A stretch of DNA of 64,000 nt from Cepaea nemoralis (lineage: Eukaryota; Mollusca; Gastropoda; Stylommatophora; Helicidae): the NCBI GenBank assembly GCA_014155875.1, contig JACEFZ010002134.1, positions 10,001 through 74,000 on the forward strand, read 5' to 3'. A program made the position numbers and the translations under genes. Each line of letters opens with the position of its first letter. Position 1 is the first letter of the stretch. The notes beneath the pieces were generated by a model, which saw only the letters and a program-made list of their open reading frames with translations, was not told the origin of the DNA and did not search any database. This document shows, piece by piece, positions 22,165-33,103 of the stretch.

Positions 22165-22167
22165 TTC

Positions 22168-22265
22168 CCCACAGCACCTACTGGCTATTTGTGATTTACT
22201 AGGACATTTTACTTTCAGTATTTTGCTATTACTTTCTGAAAGAGACGTCAGTCAAAGTAAGTCCA
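22168..22265 (-). repeat. Degenerate 3' part of SINE family B
   Basis: The plus strand reads GGCTATTTGTGATTTACT ... CAGTATTTTGCTATTACTTTCTG, which aligns with the minus-oriented SINE at 29640-29860 but is more diverged. Confidence 0.5.
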
Positions 22266-23082
22266 GTTGACCGGCGTGTCGAATGAACACACTATCCCGA
22301 CAGCAAGGCACAGAATTTTAAGTGCTTAGTCGTTAAAACTATCGGCATCGCCGACCTCAATTCGAGAATAAGAAGGTATAATAATGCAACACAGATTCTT
22401 TTGGAAGACCTGAGATGTGGAAGCTTTTTGTCACCGTGTCATTGATTCTCTGAAGCCACCATTCGCGCGTTCATTTTAATATGCGTGTGTTTATTATTTC
22501 CCCGGCATCCTGCTTATGTCGATCCTGTTTCAGTCTCATTATTCTATTCACACTACCCGCGAGTCAACTTCGAACATATACAGATTAGAAATAGTGGGTG
22601 AGAAATTGCGTTTTTATTTCTTTCAGATTATTTCATAATGTAGCACATTCTGAACTGTGTTAAATGCCTCATTTTCCCTCCAGGTGTTTCTGTCACTCGA
22701 TGAAGATTGTAATTCCGAAACGCGCTGTTATTATTATTATTATTTTTTAAACCAGATCAACCAGCTATACTGTGTTTCCCCCCTTAAATCTATCAGCGTT
22801 CATTACTACGGTACCTCTTTGCCACCGATTATATTTATTGCCTAATCGATTAGATTAATACACACAACCAATGGCATCGCGTTTTGGACATATATCTCAC
22901 CGGTCCGTAAGTCAACAAGGTTGCCAAAGCAAACACTGCACCAGACTTTGCGCCGTCATCTCAGTTCTCTGGCGCTGTCTATTACAAACTTTTGTGACGT
23001 TGGGAGCCATTTTTGGGAAGACAATATAATATAGGGTTGGAGATGAAATGACATCAGTGTTAGGAAAAACAAGCATATCGTC
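22266..23082. other. No feature seen
   Basis: No supported gene. A short GATGAAGATTGTAATTCCGA block near 22697 was examined as a ribozyme and rejected. Confidence 0.5.
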
Positions 23083-23222
23083 AACTTCATCATCATAATC
23101 ATCATCGTCATCATTATACTCTTCATCATCATTAACGTCACCAATGTTCTCATCATCAAAATCATCACCATCATTATCATAATCATCATTGTTAACACCA
23201 TTTTTATTATTATTATTAATGT
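23083..23222. repeat. Imperfect (ATC)n/(ATT)n repeat
   Basis: CATCAT units with many interruptions end in ATTATT next to a SINE fragment. The Asp-rich minus frame is a composition artefact. Confidence 0.9.
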
Positions 23223-23440
23223 CATGCAATTAGGAATCCGACATACCACGCTCGAAACACAGCTGCGAATGATTTGGAAGCAGACCGTCTCTCGTTGGAT
23301 TTCATACAATGGTATAAATGCCGGTCGTTCAGATAGCAAAACAAACTACTGAATGTAAACTTACCAAGAAATCACGAACAACCAAAACTGCTGGTGTGAA
23401 CTGCTACGTCATGTAAAGGATATGCAACTCAATGTTTACT
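23222..23440 (+). repeat. SINE family B copy, 5'-truncated
   Basis: It contains a box-B-like CGCTCGAAACACAGC followed by the family body (GATTTGGAAGCAGAC, CATACAATGGTAT, GGTCGTTCAGA, CTACTGAATGTAAACTT, CAAGAAATCACGAAC) and ends near GTAAAGGATATGC. It matches 46500-46735 and 47930-48165. Confidence 0.75.
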
Positions 23441-24103
23441 GGAGCATGGAATACAGTTGGTTATCTTTCGCCCGGCAGGTTGGAAACCAAGCAGTTTCGG
23501 TGACGTCATCGTATCCATAATTTATTATTCATAAGAATATCGCCAGCCCTATCCCATTCCCTTTCATTCCTTTCAAATATCGGCACATTTAAAAGCCTGA
23601 TGTGACGGTGAATTAAATTATACAGATTTACAGAATCAACAACAGAGCATCGCATGTTTATTCGAAAAATGATACATTTATTCTGTACTTTTTCAGAATA
23701 TATTCACCACCAAAACAAATAAACATTTGAGGTTTTATTTTGAAGCGGTATCGTTTTACATGTCTGTGCTCCCGTGTACGTTTGTGTATGTATGAATATG
23801 TTTGTGCGAATGTATGTACACATGTTATCAAGCACGCTCATCAATAAGCTTGATGCCGAAGTTTATAATTCAACATACGTTTATAGACAAGCCACGGAGA
23901 AAGCCATTGGCACGCTGGGAATAAGTTATTCACAGGAATAATGAAAGCGAGAGTTCACAATTTGTATATTCATCCGTTTCGCCCCATGGACCTTGCACAC
24001 AGTAATATTGTAGTTTTAGTACTACTTGTTCAAATAACAACAACAAAAAAGGTGGTAAAGGTCCATTTGCCTATGGCGCATTAGGCATATGGTGACTAAA
24101 CGC

Positions 24104-24104
<1 letters not shown>

Positions 24105-24186
<82 letters not shown>
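24105..24186. repeat. (AC)n microsatellite
   Basis: About 41 AC units. Confidence 0.97.
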
Positions 24187-24188
<2 letters not shown>

Positions 24189-24189
24189 C

Positions 24190-24373
24190 CGATGAAAGCA
24201 TACAATCAAAACAAATCTGGAAACATAACCGGAAGACAAAGAAAAGCATGGTTAGGCAACATCAAAGGTAAAATAAACGAACAACGATACCATGCAACCA
24301 AGACAACAGATGTGGCCAAGGATTTGTCGGATATATGGTTGTTGGGAAAACCCCAAAGAGAGAAAGGATACTA
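24190..24373 (+). pseudogene. Possible LINE C-terminal relic
   Basis: The frame MKAYNQNKSGNITGRQRKAWLGNIKGKIN ends with a stop at about 24374. The GRQRKAWLGNIK part resembles the basic GRPRKxWLDxIK motif at the C-terminus of RTE-like LINEs seen elsewhere in this window. Nothing upstream of the AC repeat supports it, so the match is tentative. Confidence 0.3.
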
Positions 24374-24375
24374 AG

Positions 24376-25694
24376 TTCCTCGTTCTCAGTGTGATCCTGC
24401 CCGTTATAATTAATTAAGCTAGCACTAGCTCAAATGCTTGATTTAATATATAGAGTTTCTTAGAACCAAGGAATTCCTCCAGGGAATAATGTAAAATTTC
24501 CTGAAGGCCAACCCTATCTTGTTGGGGGTTCTTTGCCTCTCCTCTCTCAGTTAATTAATTAATATACAGAGTGTGTCTTATTGAACTACATGACACGACA
24601 AGAAAACACTCAATAGGGAAATGATCTCTTACATAATTTATTAAAACATAAATATGGATTATGGTCATTCAATACACCAACAACATCAGTTTCAAATGGT
24701 ATTATGTATCAATATATATTCATACATTTCGAAGATATTTCAAATCCCTGGATACCTTAAATATACATTTAAAGACATACTTTAATATTTCCTTGGGATA
24801 TACTGTCTGAACCTGCTTATAAACATATATTTGTACTTCAGGGTGACTAGATCCCTGATGCCACCAATTCCTTGAGCTTGTGTTAAGTTCTCCTAATGAC
24901 TGTGATTTTTTTCCTGGGTATAGGATATTGTTTTTGTTTCCCTACACTCCAGTTAAGTTACCTTCTCTTACTGGGCTAAGAAAACTGCTTGCAGGTGAAT
25001 TCTGTTTGGGATACTGTTCCGCATCACTTTGTCCAGATACTTCACTCACACAAGAAAAGTCAGGCCTAGATTTAGATTCAGTCAAGCTGCTACGTTCATC
25101 AAAGTCAGGTCTGGATTTATATGGTTATAGTCACTACCTGAAATTTCAGCATCAATCATAAATCTAGTGATATCATCAATATTAACATCAGAAATGAAAT
25201 GCTGTAAACTCCTAAGAACACAACAAGTGAAATCAATAAAATGAATCTTGTTCCTAGAGAAACATAAACATAGGAGAAAGATAGTCTTGGTGTTCTCAAT
25301 TAGTCATCACCAACATAATTGTTTGGTCTCAATCCAATCTTCCATTATAAGGTGATTAAGGTTTAGACTAGCAGATGTGCAGTTTCATCTTCACCTATGC
25401 CTGTCATCAGGGTCTACAGGTTTAGTAATACCTTGATTGATTTGGAATTTGACAACTATGTTCGCCATCATCTTCTGTACCTAGTTATTTTCTCTACATC
25501 TTCTTCCAGTAAAGAAAAAGGTCTATACATTAAGGGTTTTTTAAATCATCCCCCATTGCAATGAGTAGTTGCTTATGAACAATATAAATACATTATGGTA
25601 TCCATTCTGGTATAGTATTCAGGTGAATTCTTTTCTAACCAAAAGTTTCAAGGCGAGTATATTTCCTCCTCATTAGCGTGTCTGCAATATACTT
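24376..25694. other. No gene seen in AT-rich sequence
   Basis: AT-rich sequence with short frames only. No repeats, tRNA-like parts or conserved proteins were recognised. Confidence 0.5.
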
Positions 25695-25880
25695 GTACTT
25701 CATTTATCATCATCATCATTCTCATTATCATCATCATTGCTATTATAATCATCATTATCTTTCTCATCATTATCATTATATCATTATCATCATCATTATC
25801 ATTACAATCATCATCTTCGTTACAATCATCATCATCATTATTTTTATTACAATCATCATCTCATTATCACTACACTCATC
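25695..25880. repeat. Imperfect (ATC)n repeat
   Basis: CATCAT/ATTATC units; the His/Ile frame across it is not a gene. Confidence 0.9.
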
Positions 25881-25907
25881 AGTACACTAGCCCATATGTT
25901 GTAATAT

Positions 25908-26062
25908 GAGTGATCTATAATACAAAGTGGAGTCTTGCTTAAGACACAAAACCAGATGCTTGTAGTATGCGTGATATGTAATATGGGTTGTGTCGTGCTT
26001 AGGGCACAAAACCAGACGATGGTACCATGAGTGATATTTAATACAAAGTGGTGTCATGTGTC
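25908..26062. repeat. 60-bp diverged tandem repeat, about 2.6 units
   Basis: Units start GAGTGATCTATAATACAAAG (about 25908), GCGTGATATGTAATATGGG (about 25968) and GAGTGATATTTAATACAAAG (about 26028). The first two share GACACAAAACCAGA or GGCACAAAACCAGA. Confidence 0.8.
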
Positions 26063-26214
26063 TGGGTGCACTAATTTATTAAGTAGTGTATGGGTATGCT
26101 GAAAATATTCTCTGCTGATAGACAGGACATCACACATCAAAGTTGCTTTCTATCCTGAGATTGATTGCCAGCTTATACTCCTTCTCAGCATGTTACTTCA
26201 TCTCACTCACTCTC

Positions 26215-26920
26215 TTCATTCATCAGACATAATATTCACATGTGCATGGATGATCATTTAACTCATTCATCAGAAATCATTTCTCATTATGAAAGATAAG
26301 TAATTATACTTATGTGATTTCACAATGATAACTTTAAATGTTAACACCATTGAAATCACAATGAAATCTCAATCATTTCCCAATCATTCATCAGACATAA
26401 TCATTTCTGTATGGATGACAATTAAGCATATGTATGTGCTTTACACATGATAAATTCACAGATTCAACAACAATGACATTACAATGGAATCTCAATCATT
26501 CCCCCATCATTCATCAGACACAATCATATCTGTATGGATGACAAGTAGTCATACTGATGTGGTTCACAAATGATACATTCCCATCTGTTTAACAATAATG
26601 AAATCACACCTGACTCACCACAGGCATGCTCTCTTCAATGACATAGACTTATGTGATCATTAGGCATACTTATGAGATTCACAAAGGATGGTTCCTCCTG
26701 TTTAGCAATAATGAAATTACACATGGATCCCCACATGCTCTCATGAAATACATATATTTATGTGATATACCCAATCCACATTCATTCATCATGCATCATA
26801 ACCCCACTTGCATGGCGATTGATTAGGTATTATTATGTGCCTCACAAATGATAAATCCACATGTTAACAACAATGAAAATACCTTTGACTCACCACATAA
26901 AATTTTGATACATATAGAAA
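26215..26920. repeat. Diverged tandem repeat of about 121 bp
   Basis: CATTCATCAGACATAATC-type blocks recur near 26270, 26391 and 26512. Each is followed by a GGATGACAATTA-like segment, a CACAAATGATA-like segment and an AACAACAATGA-like segment. Weaker units continue to about 26920. Confidence 0.7.
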
Positions 26921-28044
26921 TCTATTTGGCTCCCATGTGCTCATGGAAAATAAAGAAACTACTTGACTTCTCATGAGCTCATGTAAAAAAAAATCTACTT
27001 GACTATTACACATTACACTAATTTGTCTTACCAGTGTTTGCACATTTAAAATAGTTTTCTTACCACTGCACTAAGTATTCTTAGCCTTCTAAATCTTAAG
27101 TTACTCACCAACTTCTAAATCACTGCTGATTGAGTTTAACTACTTAAGAATTAAAATGTACACTCTAGGTCTAATGCTTACACATTAAATAAGTTGTTTA
27201 ACTGGGAGAAAAAGAGACTCACTGTGGTTTATCCTAATGTACAGTTTATCCATGACTATGATAACTGAATATAATATTTAGTTTCTACTAAATTAATTTC
27301 TTAAGGACTAATCACGTGGTTTACAACACATTGACTTACCAACTCTTCTTGGGAAACAGGCTCACAGACTAAACTAATCTAAAACATTATTGGTTTTACC
27401 TTCATTCTTTTTGAGAATGGCTCCAACACCACATGTCAACACCAAGATTTCAGGTCCTAGATTTGGTTGTGTTTCCAAATACACTGGCTGCTGGTTTTTG
27501 TTCCTTCTTTTTTTCTCTCGACTAAATAATTATTCATCTAGCGTGTGTAGAGATTTTAGAGGCTACAATTTCCAGTATTCACAGTAGGCCTTAATCTAGC
27601 GACGACGAGTCTGTGGTATCACAATGAGGCCGTGCACCGGTTGTTGCTGGTTTTTATCCTGGCTTTTCCCGTCCAAGTTTTTGGTTGAATCGTCGAAAAT
27701 GAGTCGTTGTAAATGTAGGAATTTAGAAGCGGGGAATAAACTATCACTGTTGCGGTGTCAATCTCATAATTGTTTTAGGGGGAATATTCACAGCGACGTT
27801 GACGGCTTACGAAAATATATCCCAGGAATACAGGTTAAACCGCCATTCACATTGACTGGGAACGTCAAGTAGGGATTACGGAAAGAGGCATTGTCCACTT
27901 GGAACTAGACAATAGACAATTGATAAAAAAGAATTCAATTAAAGTTAACTCCTAACATGGATGTGGTAAATGCTAGCAGTTTGGTTTGACGTTACGTACA
28001 ATCATTTACGCTCAGGAAAATTGCACCCTTCCTGTGCGTGTATC
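26921..28044. other. No gene seen
   Basis: AT-rich to 27600, then less so. The frames near 27390-27870 have no recognisable domain or splice pattern that I would defend. Confidence 0.5.
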
Positions 28045-29440
28045 TCATCTCATCTCATCATGTTCCTCTTGTACCTTGCGGTGTCGTGGTGAAGTATAAA
28101 CAGCGGGAGAGTGCCAGCTTATAGGCTTCATGTATCGATATTCCCATGGACTCTGTTATTCCTTGCGTCCATCGTTTACGTGGTCGGCCTCTTCCTCTGC
28201 TTCCCTCTGGTCTGTACATCATTGCTTGTTGTGGTATACTGTTAGTTGTTAACCTACTTGCATGGCCAAACCATTTGACTTGCTGCCTTCTAATAAAATC
28301 TAGTACAGATATAACCCTCACTTTAGAACTGATTTCTTTATTTCTCATCTTGTCTCTTCTTGATACATTGATTATTCTTCTCAGGAATCTCATTTCTGTT
28401 GTTGTGATTTTTCTTTTTTCTTTTTCTGTCATTGTCCAGGTTTGGCATTGGTAACATAGAGTTGGTAGGAAGATTGATTGATTGATTGATTTAGGAACCG
28501 ACATCACAGCATTCGGGACATTCCCATAAGCGCTCCGTCCCCATCCCCAGCAGCCAGCGAAGAGTTCCAACACTAATAGTTCCAGTAGCAATCTGATTAT
28601 ATGTCCGTCTTGCCTTTCCTCTGAGCGTCGAGCGTCGGCCAGATCCCCTCGTCACACCTCGCTGTCTCATTCTTACCAGACTATGGTGATCCATCTGCTC
28701 CTCCGAGGTGTACACGTGCTCCCACAAGGCCGCAACCACGTCTGTCTTGTCATGCATCAATACTCCACCAAGTTTTGCCGAGCCAGCCAATCTGTCAGCC
28801 TGTTCATTCCCCAGCACACCGGCATGCCCAGGAGAAAAGATCCAGGAAGATTCTGTTGTAAAGTGCTTTCTTAGTAGTTATTAATACCTGTTTGTTCTTT
28901 AGTATTGGTGCCATTTGTTCAATGAGTTGGTTTGCCATATAGCATCTATTTTTGATTTCGTCTTCTGATTTGCCATTTGATGATATTATGCTTCCTAGGT
29001 ACTTGAAACTCTTTACTTGTTTCAAGGGATGTTCGTTTAGGTGAATCGTTGTCGATTTTTCTTCTTTAGTTATAGTCATTACCTATGTTTTACTTGTGCT
29101 AATTTTCATGTTATGTTCCCTATACATTTTGTTTAGACTATTTATGTGGTATTATAATTCAGCTTCTGATTTTGCCTATTAGTGCTTGGTCGTCCGCAAA
29201 CAGGAGTTCTCTAATGGTTAAATTTGCAGATGGTTCTTCTTCTGTGTTCTTGTCATGCAGTGTTCTTGCGGTCTTTATTTGGCTAGTTTCTTTACGTATG
29301 TTGTCTATGTATGTTATGAACAAGAGAGGGGACAGGATATCCGGATCAAATGGTGAAGGGTTCTGAGTGTTCTCCAGTTGCTCTCACTATGCATTCACCT
29401 GTTGTTGTATAAGCATCTACATAGGTTTGTTAGATGTGCT
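28045..29440 (-). pseudogene. RTE-like LINE, second copy, interrupted
   Basis: The same family as 18904-20275, with the same (ATGAG)n tail (plus-strand ATCTCATCTCATCTC at 28045-28061). The C-terminal part (TLCYQCQTWTMTEKEKRKITTTEMRFLRRI...GSRGRGRPRKRW) lies at 28058-28470. RT thumb and palm pieces (FKYLGSIISSNGKSEDEI, ITKEEKSTTIHLNEHPLK) lie at 28857-29080, and more degenerate RT lies up to about 29440. The gap between them is an inserted LINE end (28477-28847). Stops and frameshifts upstream of 29080 show it is dead. Similarity to the first copy ends at about 29440 with TTAGATGTG. Confidence 0.85.
28477..28847 (-). mobile_element. I-like LINE 3' end inserted in the RTE-like LINE
   Basis: Minus-strand frame 28491-28817 reads LGNEQADRLAGSAKLGGV...LGMGTERLWECPECCDVGS. 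This is the end of RNase H (its NEQADRLAG has the last catalytic Asp) and the C-terminal CxxC tail of an I-like LINE. The tail on this strand is AATC repeated. The 9-bp duplication AGGAAGATT flanks it (28468-28476 and 28848-28856). The uninterrupted version of the target is visible at the other RTE copy (about 19328-19340), which confirms the insertion. Confidence 0.9.
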
Positions 29441-29483
29441 GTATAGAGACACAATATTAAAGGAAGTCACATAGGTATTTCCT

Positions 29484-29501
29484 TGCCCCCCCCCCCCCCT
29501 T
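29484..29501. repeat. Poly-C run
   Basis: A short C homopolymer. A similar run lies at about 30028-30054 inside the LINE end. Confidence 0.85.
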
Positions 29502-29639
29502 TCCCCACGTAAACAGTATACTAATATTATCACAAAAGAACGGGACATATTGTGCCATATGTGACCTGTGGTCACGTGTGGCCAATTATAAGCTATAATA
29601 TTATGGCATTGACTATCATGGTTTATTAACTGCATGACC

Positions 29640-29860
29640 ATTACAGGTCGTCGCATTCAACCTCGCTGTTTGTGATTTACTTAACAATATTTACTGTCAG
29701 TAGTCAGCCATTGCTTTCTGGTCGACCGACGCCCATATAATCGAAATCAGTGCAAAGCAGTCTGCTTCCAAATCGTCTAAAGCTGATTTCGAACCCTCCA
29801 CTGAGAATATCGGGGAATTGTGAGACGCATTTACTCCCCCCAAGCAACAGCGCCGACAGG
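29640..29860 (-). repeat. SINE family B copy
   Basis: Reverse-complemented, it reads GGGTTCGAAATCAGC (box-B-like), GACGATTTGGAAGCAGAC, CAGAAAGCAATGGCTGACTACTG and a 3' end near GCGACGACCTGTAATGG. These match the plus-strand copies at 46500 and 47930. Confidence 0.75.
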
Positions 29861-29870
29861 CTATCATAGT

Positions 29871-30200
29871 CATCATCATCATGTGCCATGCCGTTAAGCG
29901 TGGGCGGTCATGTTTCGCCATCTTATGCAATCATCAGTGTCGTGGATCAGCTCAGTGTTCTCGTCTCGACCATACCACGTGAGCAAGCCATCCCGGTATT
30001 TACTTCTCAGCAATCCGCATGTTCTTATTCCCCCCCCCCCCCCCCCCCCCCCCCAGTCTAACAACCAGTTGTCACTAATTTCTCCAATTAATTAATTATC
30101 GTAATTTATCCAAAAAATTGTGACTGTCTACGTCTAATTTCTGTAATCAGTGTACGATTTTCATTTGTTTCTTGTAAGACTTGGTCATTGATTTTTCAGT
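29871..30200 (-). mobile_element. RTE-like LINE 3' end (330 bp) with perfect target duplication
   Basis: It carries the RTE-like 3' end (plus-strand GTGCCATGCCGTTAAGCGTGG) and an ATG-repeat tail (CATCATCATCAT). Its 5' end is truncated in the RT thumb (plus-strand CATTTGTTTCTTGTAAGAC). The flanks CTATCATAGT (29861-29870 and 30201-30210) are identical. A C run near 30040 interrupts it. It lies against the SINE copy. Confidence 0.9.
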
Positions 30201-30470
30201 CTATCATAGTAGATGGCGAGAAAAGCCAGACTTTGTGCTTTTATCACTTGTTGTAATAGAGAGCGTTGATAATAAATCAATGCTTGTCTCGGAGATCGAA
30301 GTGTGCGCCGTAAAGCCACTGCCCTGATAACATTTTTGTGAGAGAAAACTGATCTGTGGGTAGACAGAGCTCATTACACTGGATAATATATGTCTGGTTA
30401 CAGCAAGCCTCACACACATACAAGGCAGACATCGCAAACACTGAACTGGAGAGGTGCATAAGTTGAAGTG

Positions 30471-30611
30471 AAGAAGAAGAAGAAGAAGAAGAAGAAGAAG
30501 AAGAAGAAGAAGAAGAAGAAGAAGAAGAAGAAGAAGAAGAAGAAGAAGAAGAAGAAGAAGAAGAAGAAGAAGAAGAAGAAGAAGAAGAAGAAGAAGAAGA
30601 AGAAGAAGAAG

Positions 30612-30644
<33 letters not shown>

Positions 30645-30831
30645 AGAAAGCGGAGGAGGAAGAGAAGAAGAAGTAGAAGAAGAAGAAGAGGAAGAAGAAG
30701 GAAAAAGAAGAAGAAGGAAAAAGAAGAAGAAGAAGAAGAGAAGAAGAAGAAGAAGAAGAAGAAGAAGAAGAAGAAGAAGAAGAAGAAGAAGAAGAAGAAG
30801 AAGAAGAAGAAGAAGAAGAAGAAGAAGAAGA
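30471..30831. repeat. Long (GAA)n tract, about 360 bp
   Basis: GAA units are nearly pure from 30471 to 30640, interrupted by GTAAAG, GCGGAGGAGG and GGAAAAAG, and nearly pure again to 30831. Homopurine mirror tracts of this length can form triplex DNA. The poly-Leu and poly-Phe frames on the minus strand are artefacts. Confidence 0.97.
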
Positions 30832-30894
30832 GGTAGTTCAAGCTGCCCTTTCTCACACGTCCGGGAAATTCTCACCACAAACACAAGTAAGGAT

Positions 30895-30975
30895 CCATCC
30901 ATTCATCATGTGCCATGCTGGTAAGCATGGTCGGTCACGACTCGCCATTTCACTCGATCACCAGAGTCGTGGACT
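30895..30975 (-). mobile_element. 81-bp RTE-like LINE 3' end with its own target duplication
   Basis: Only the last 80 or so bases of the RTE-like element are present (plus-strand GTGCCATGCTGGTAAGC to CACCAGAGTCGTGG), with a GGAT/GAAT-type tail. AGTAAGGAT flanks both sides (30886-30894 and 30976-30984). Confidence 0.85.
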
Positions 30976-31254
30976 AGTAAGGATAGAAATGTCCTTGTGA
31001 TAGCTTAAGGTTGTGTGTGTGTTTTTGCGTGTGAGTTTGTGTGTGTGCGCGCGCGTGTTTGTTTGCAATTGATCTAATGTTCTACACAGATCCAAGACAA
31101 ATATTAATTGCTAGTTCAGATGAATAATAGAATAATAACTGCTCCATAGAAGTGCTTCACCAGTCAATATTCCACGTGCAAATGTTAACAAAGGCCACCC
31201 GAAGAAAATATAATAGCCAATAATAATACGCTACAGTGTTGCCCTCTCGTTTCA

Positions 31255-33089
31255 CTAAATGGCGGAGAAAAAGAAACTGAGCCAAGTCTGTCAACAAGGA
31301 CTTATTAATGAGTATATTGTACTGAGTAAATTTATTTGTAAGTCTATTTTAAATGAGTTAAAAGCGGTTACCTCAGATAGGTGTAAGGCCCAGAACATTT
31401 TAGTTGAAGACACAGTGACAGTGAAAGAGATCAGGGCTGTGCTTCGACGAACAAAATCCAGCGCACCAGGGCCAGATGGTATAAAGTATGACGACATCAG
31501 TATGTGTACCGACAACGAGCAAGAGGAACTAGCAGATATGTACATCAACAGCATAGCGGGTGCTAGCATCAAGGAGGAGTGGTTACACAGCTATCTGATT
31601 CCCTTGCCGAAGCCTGGCAAAGACCACACAAAAACTCAGACATACCGGGTAAAAACCATGCAAAATACAATAGACAAGCTGCCGGAGAAGTTAATCGCCA
31701 GGAAAATATCAAGTCAGTTAGAGAAGCAATGTTTCTTCCCACCTACCATTGAAGGGTACCGTCCAAACAGAGAATCCTGGACCAACGCAGCAGTTTTTGC
31801 CCATGATGTCTATGAAGGTTTTCACTAGGCATTGAAACATGTGCTACGGCGATTGATCTTGAAGATGCGTACAACAGACTGCCTTTGGATTTTTAAATGT
31901 TTCAGCTGCTTGAACTCAAGACAAGTCCATTCCTCCTTAGTTGGATCGCGGCAGCCCTCTTCCAACGGAAAGTAGTTGTTAGATGTGGCAGTTGGACTTC
32001 TGAACCAACAACAATATATCAGAGCCTGCCACAGGGATCACCATTATCTCTGGTGCTTTTCAACGTCTACACTGTGAGAATTACCAGCTGGCAGATCACC
32101 GGACCGGGGAGGACATTGTCATATGCCAACGATGTGTTAGTGTATTGTCAGGGTAAGAATTGAGATCGGGTTGCTGTGGAACTACAAACCGAATTAAATC
32201 GCATAAGCACTTGGTGTGTGGAATCAGGGGCAATGGTCAACCAACGAAGGCAGCAGTGACATGGTTTCCTTTGAATAGTCATATTGTCAACACTCCAACA
32301 CCAACTGTAAATCTGTGTTCAGAGACTGGAAAGAACGCAGGCAGTGAATTACATGGGGATACGATATGATCGAAGCCTTGCTTATAATGAGCACATAGAC
32401 CAGGTGATAACAAAGGCCAAGCGGGGTTTGGCTGTGATGCGGGTGATGGCGGCAGCAAACTGTGAGCAGCGCCATCTATGTCTTCTATATGAGGGGCTGG
32501 TCATATCTGTTTTTGAGTACGCGATTCCGATCCCGACTCTCAGCCGTAAGCAGGTGGAAAGGAAACAGAACGATGCTATGCGTATTATTCTAGGATGTAC
32601 AAGAGATACAGCAAGCAGGGCGATGCGCTATCTTCTTGATTTTCCAACCATTGAAGACAGAATACAAATTTGCAGTGCACGTGCCTACTTCAGAGTCAAT
32701 GCAAACACACAACATCCACTACATAGTGAAGTTAAGAAGGTTAAGGGCAGCAGGTTAAAAATAGGATAGTCGTGGATGGGTCAAGCAGAAGACATTCTTC
32801 AACAGGTGTGTTCACTTGAGGACCTAGAACCTGGCGAGGAGTGGGTATAAGTGCCAACATATTTCTGTACGTCTTTTTCCGTTTGCATCCAACTAGACAG
32901 AAAATGCAGACAAGAAAATCCGGCTGCTGTGGAGGCCGAAGTACAAGTGTTTATCTTCAAGAATTCATTAAACGGCGATGCTGTGATTTACATAGATGGG
33001 TCGGTCGGTCGTCGTGTGAGAAGTTCATGGGCTTTTACGGCTCAGGCCAGAGGGGTAATTGTGAAGGAGGATTCTGGTGCTTTTGTTGT
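31255..33089 (+). pseudogene. I/Nimb-like LINE ORF2, RT to RNase H, first part
   Basis: The frame from 31259 covers the region before RT, SSAPGPDGIKYDDI, WLHSYLIPLPKPGKDH and GYRPNRESWTNAAVFAHDVY. After a frameshift near 31828 it continues with LPQGSPLSLVLFNVY and YANDVLVY. The catalytic YADD-type motif has Asn in place of its first Asp, so this RT would be inactive even if intact. More stops and frameshifts follow (about 32160, 32290, 32770, 32840). The thumb (LGCTRDTASRAMRYLLDFPTIE) and the start of RNase H (VIYIDGSVGRRVRSSWAFTA) are clear. It breaks off in SGAFVV at 33089, where a minus-strand LINE is inserted, and resumes at 36845. It is 5'-truncated: no endonuclease. Confidence 0.85.
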
Positions 33090-33103
33090 TCAGTTATCAG
33101 TTA

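Noticed and set aside
22690..22730. Hammerhead-like CTCGATGAAG...CGAAAC
   Set aside because: The CUGANGA core is broken by an extra base and no stem I or cleavage triplet pairs properly.
23499..23508. TGACGTCA CRE-like palindrome (also near 5004)
   Set aside because: An 8-bp motif without promoter context is expected by chance in 64 kb.
30204..30902. 232-aa Leu-rich and 148-aa Phe-rich frames
   Set aside because: They are translations of the GAA/CTT tract with no start context or domain.
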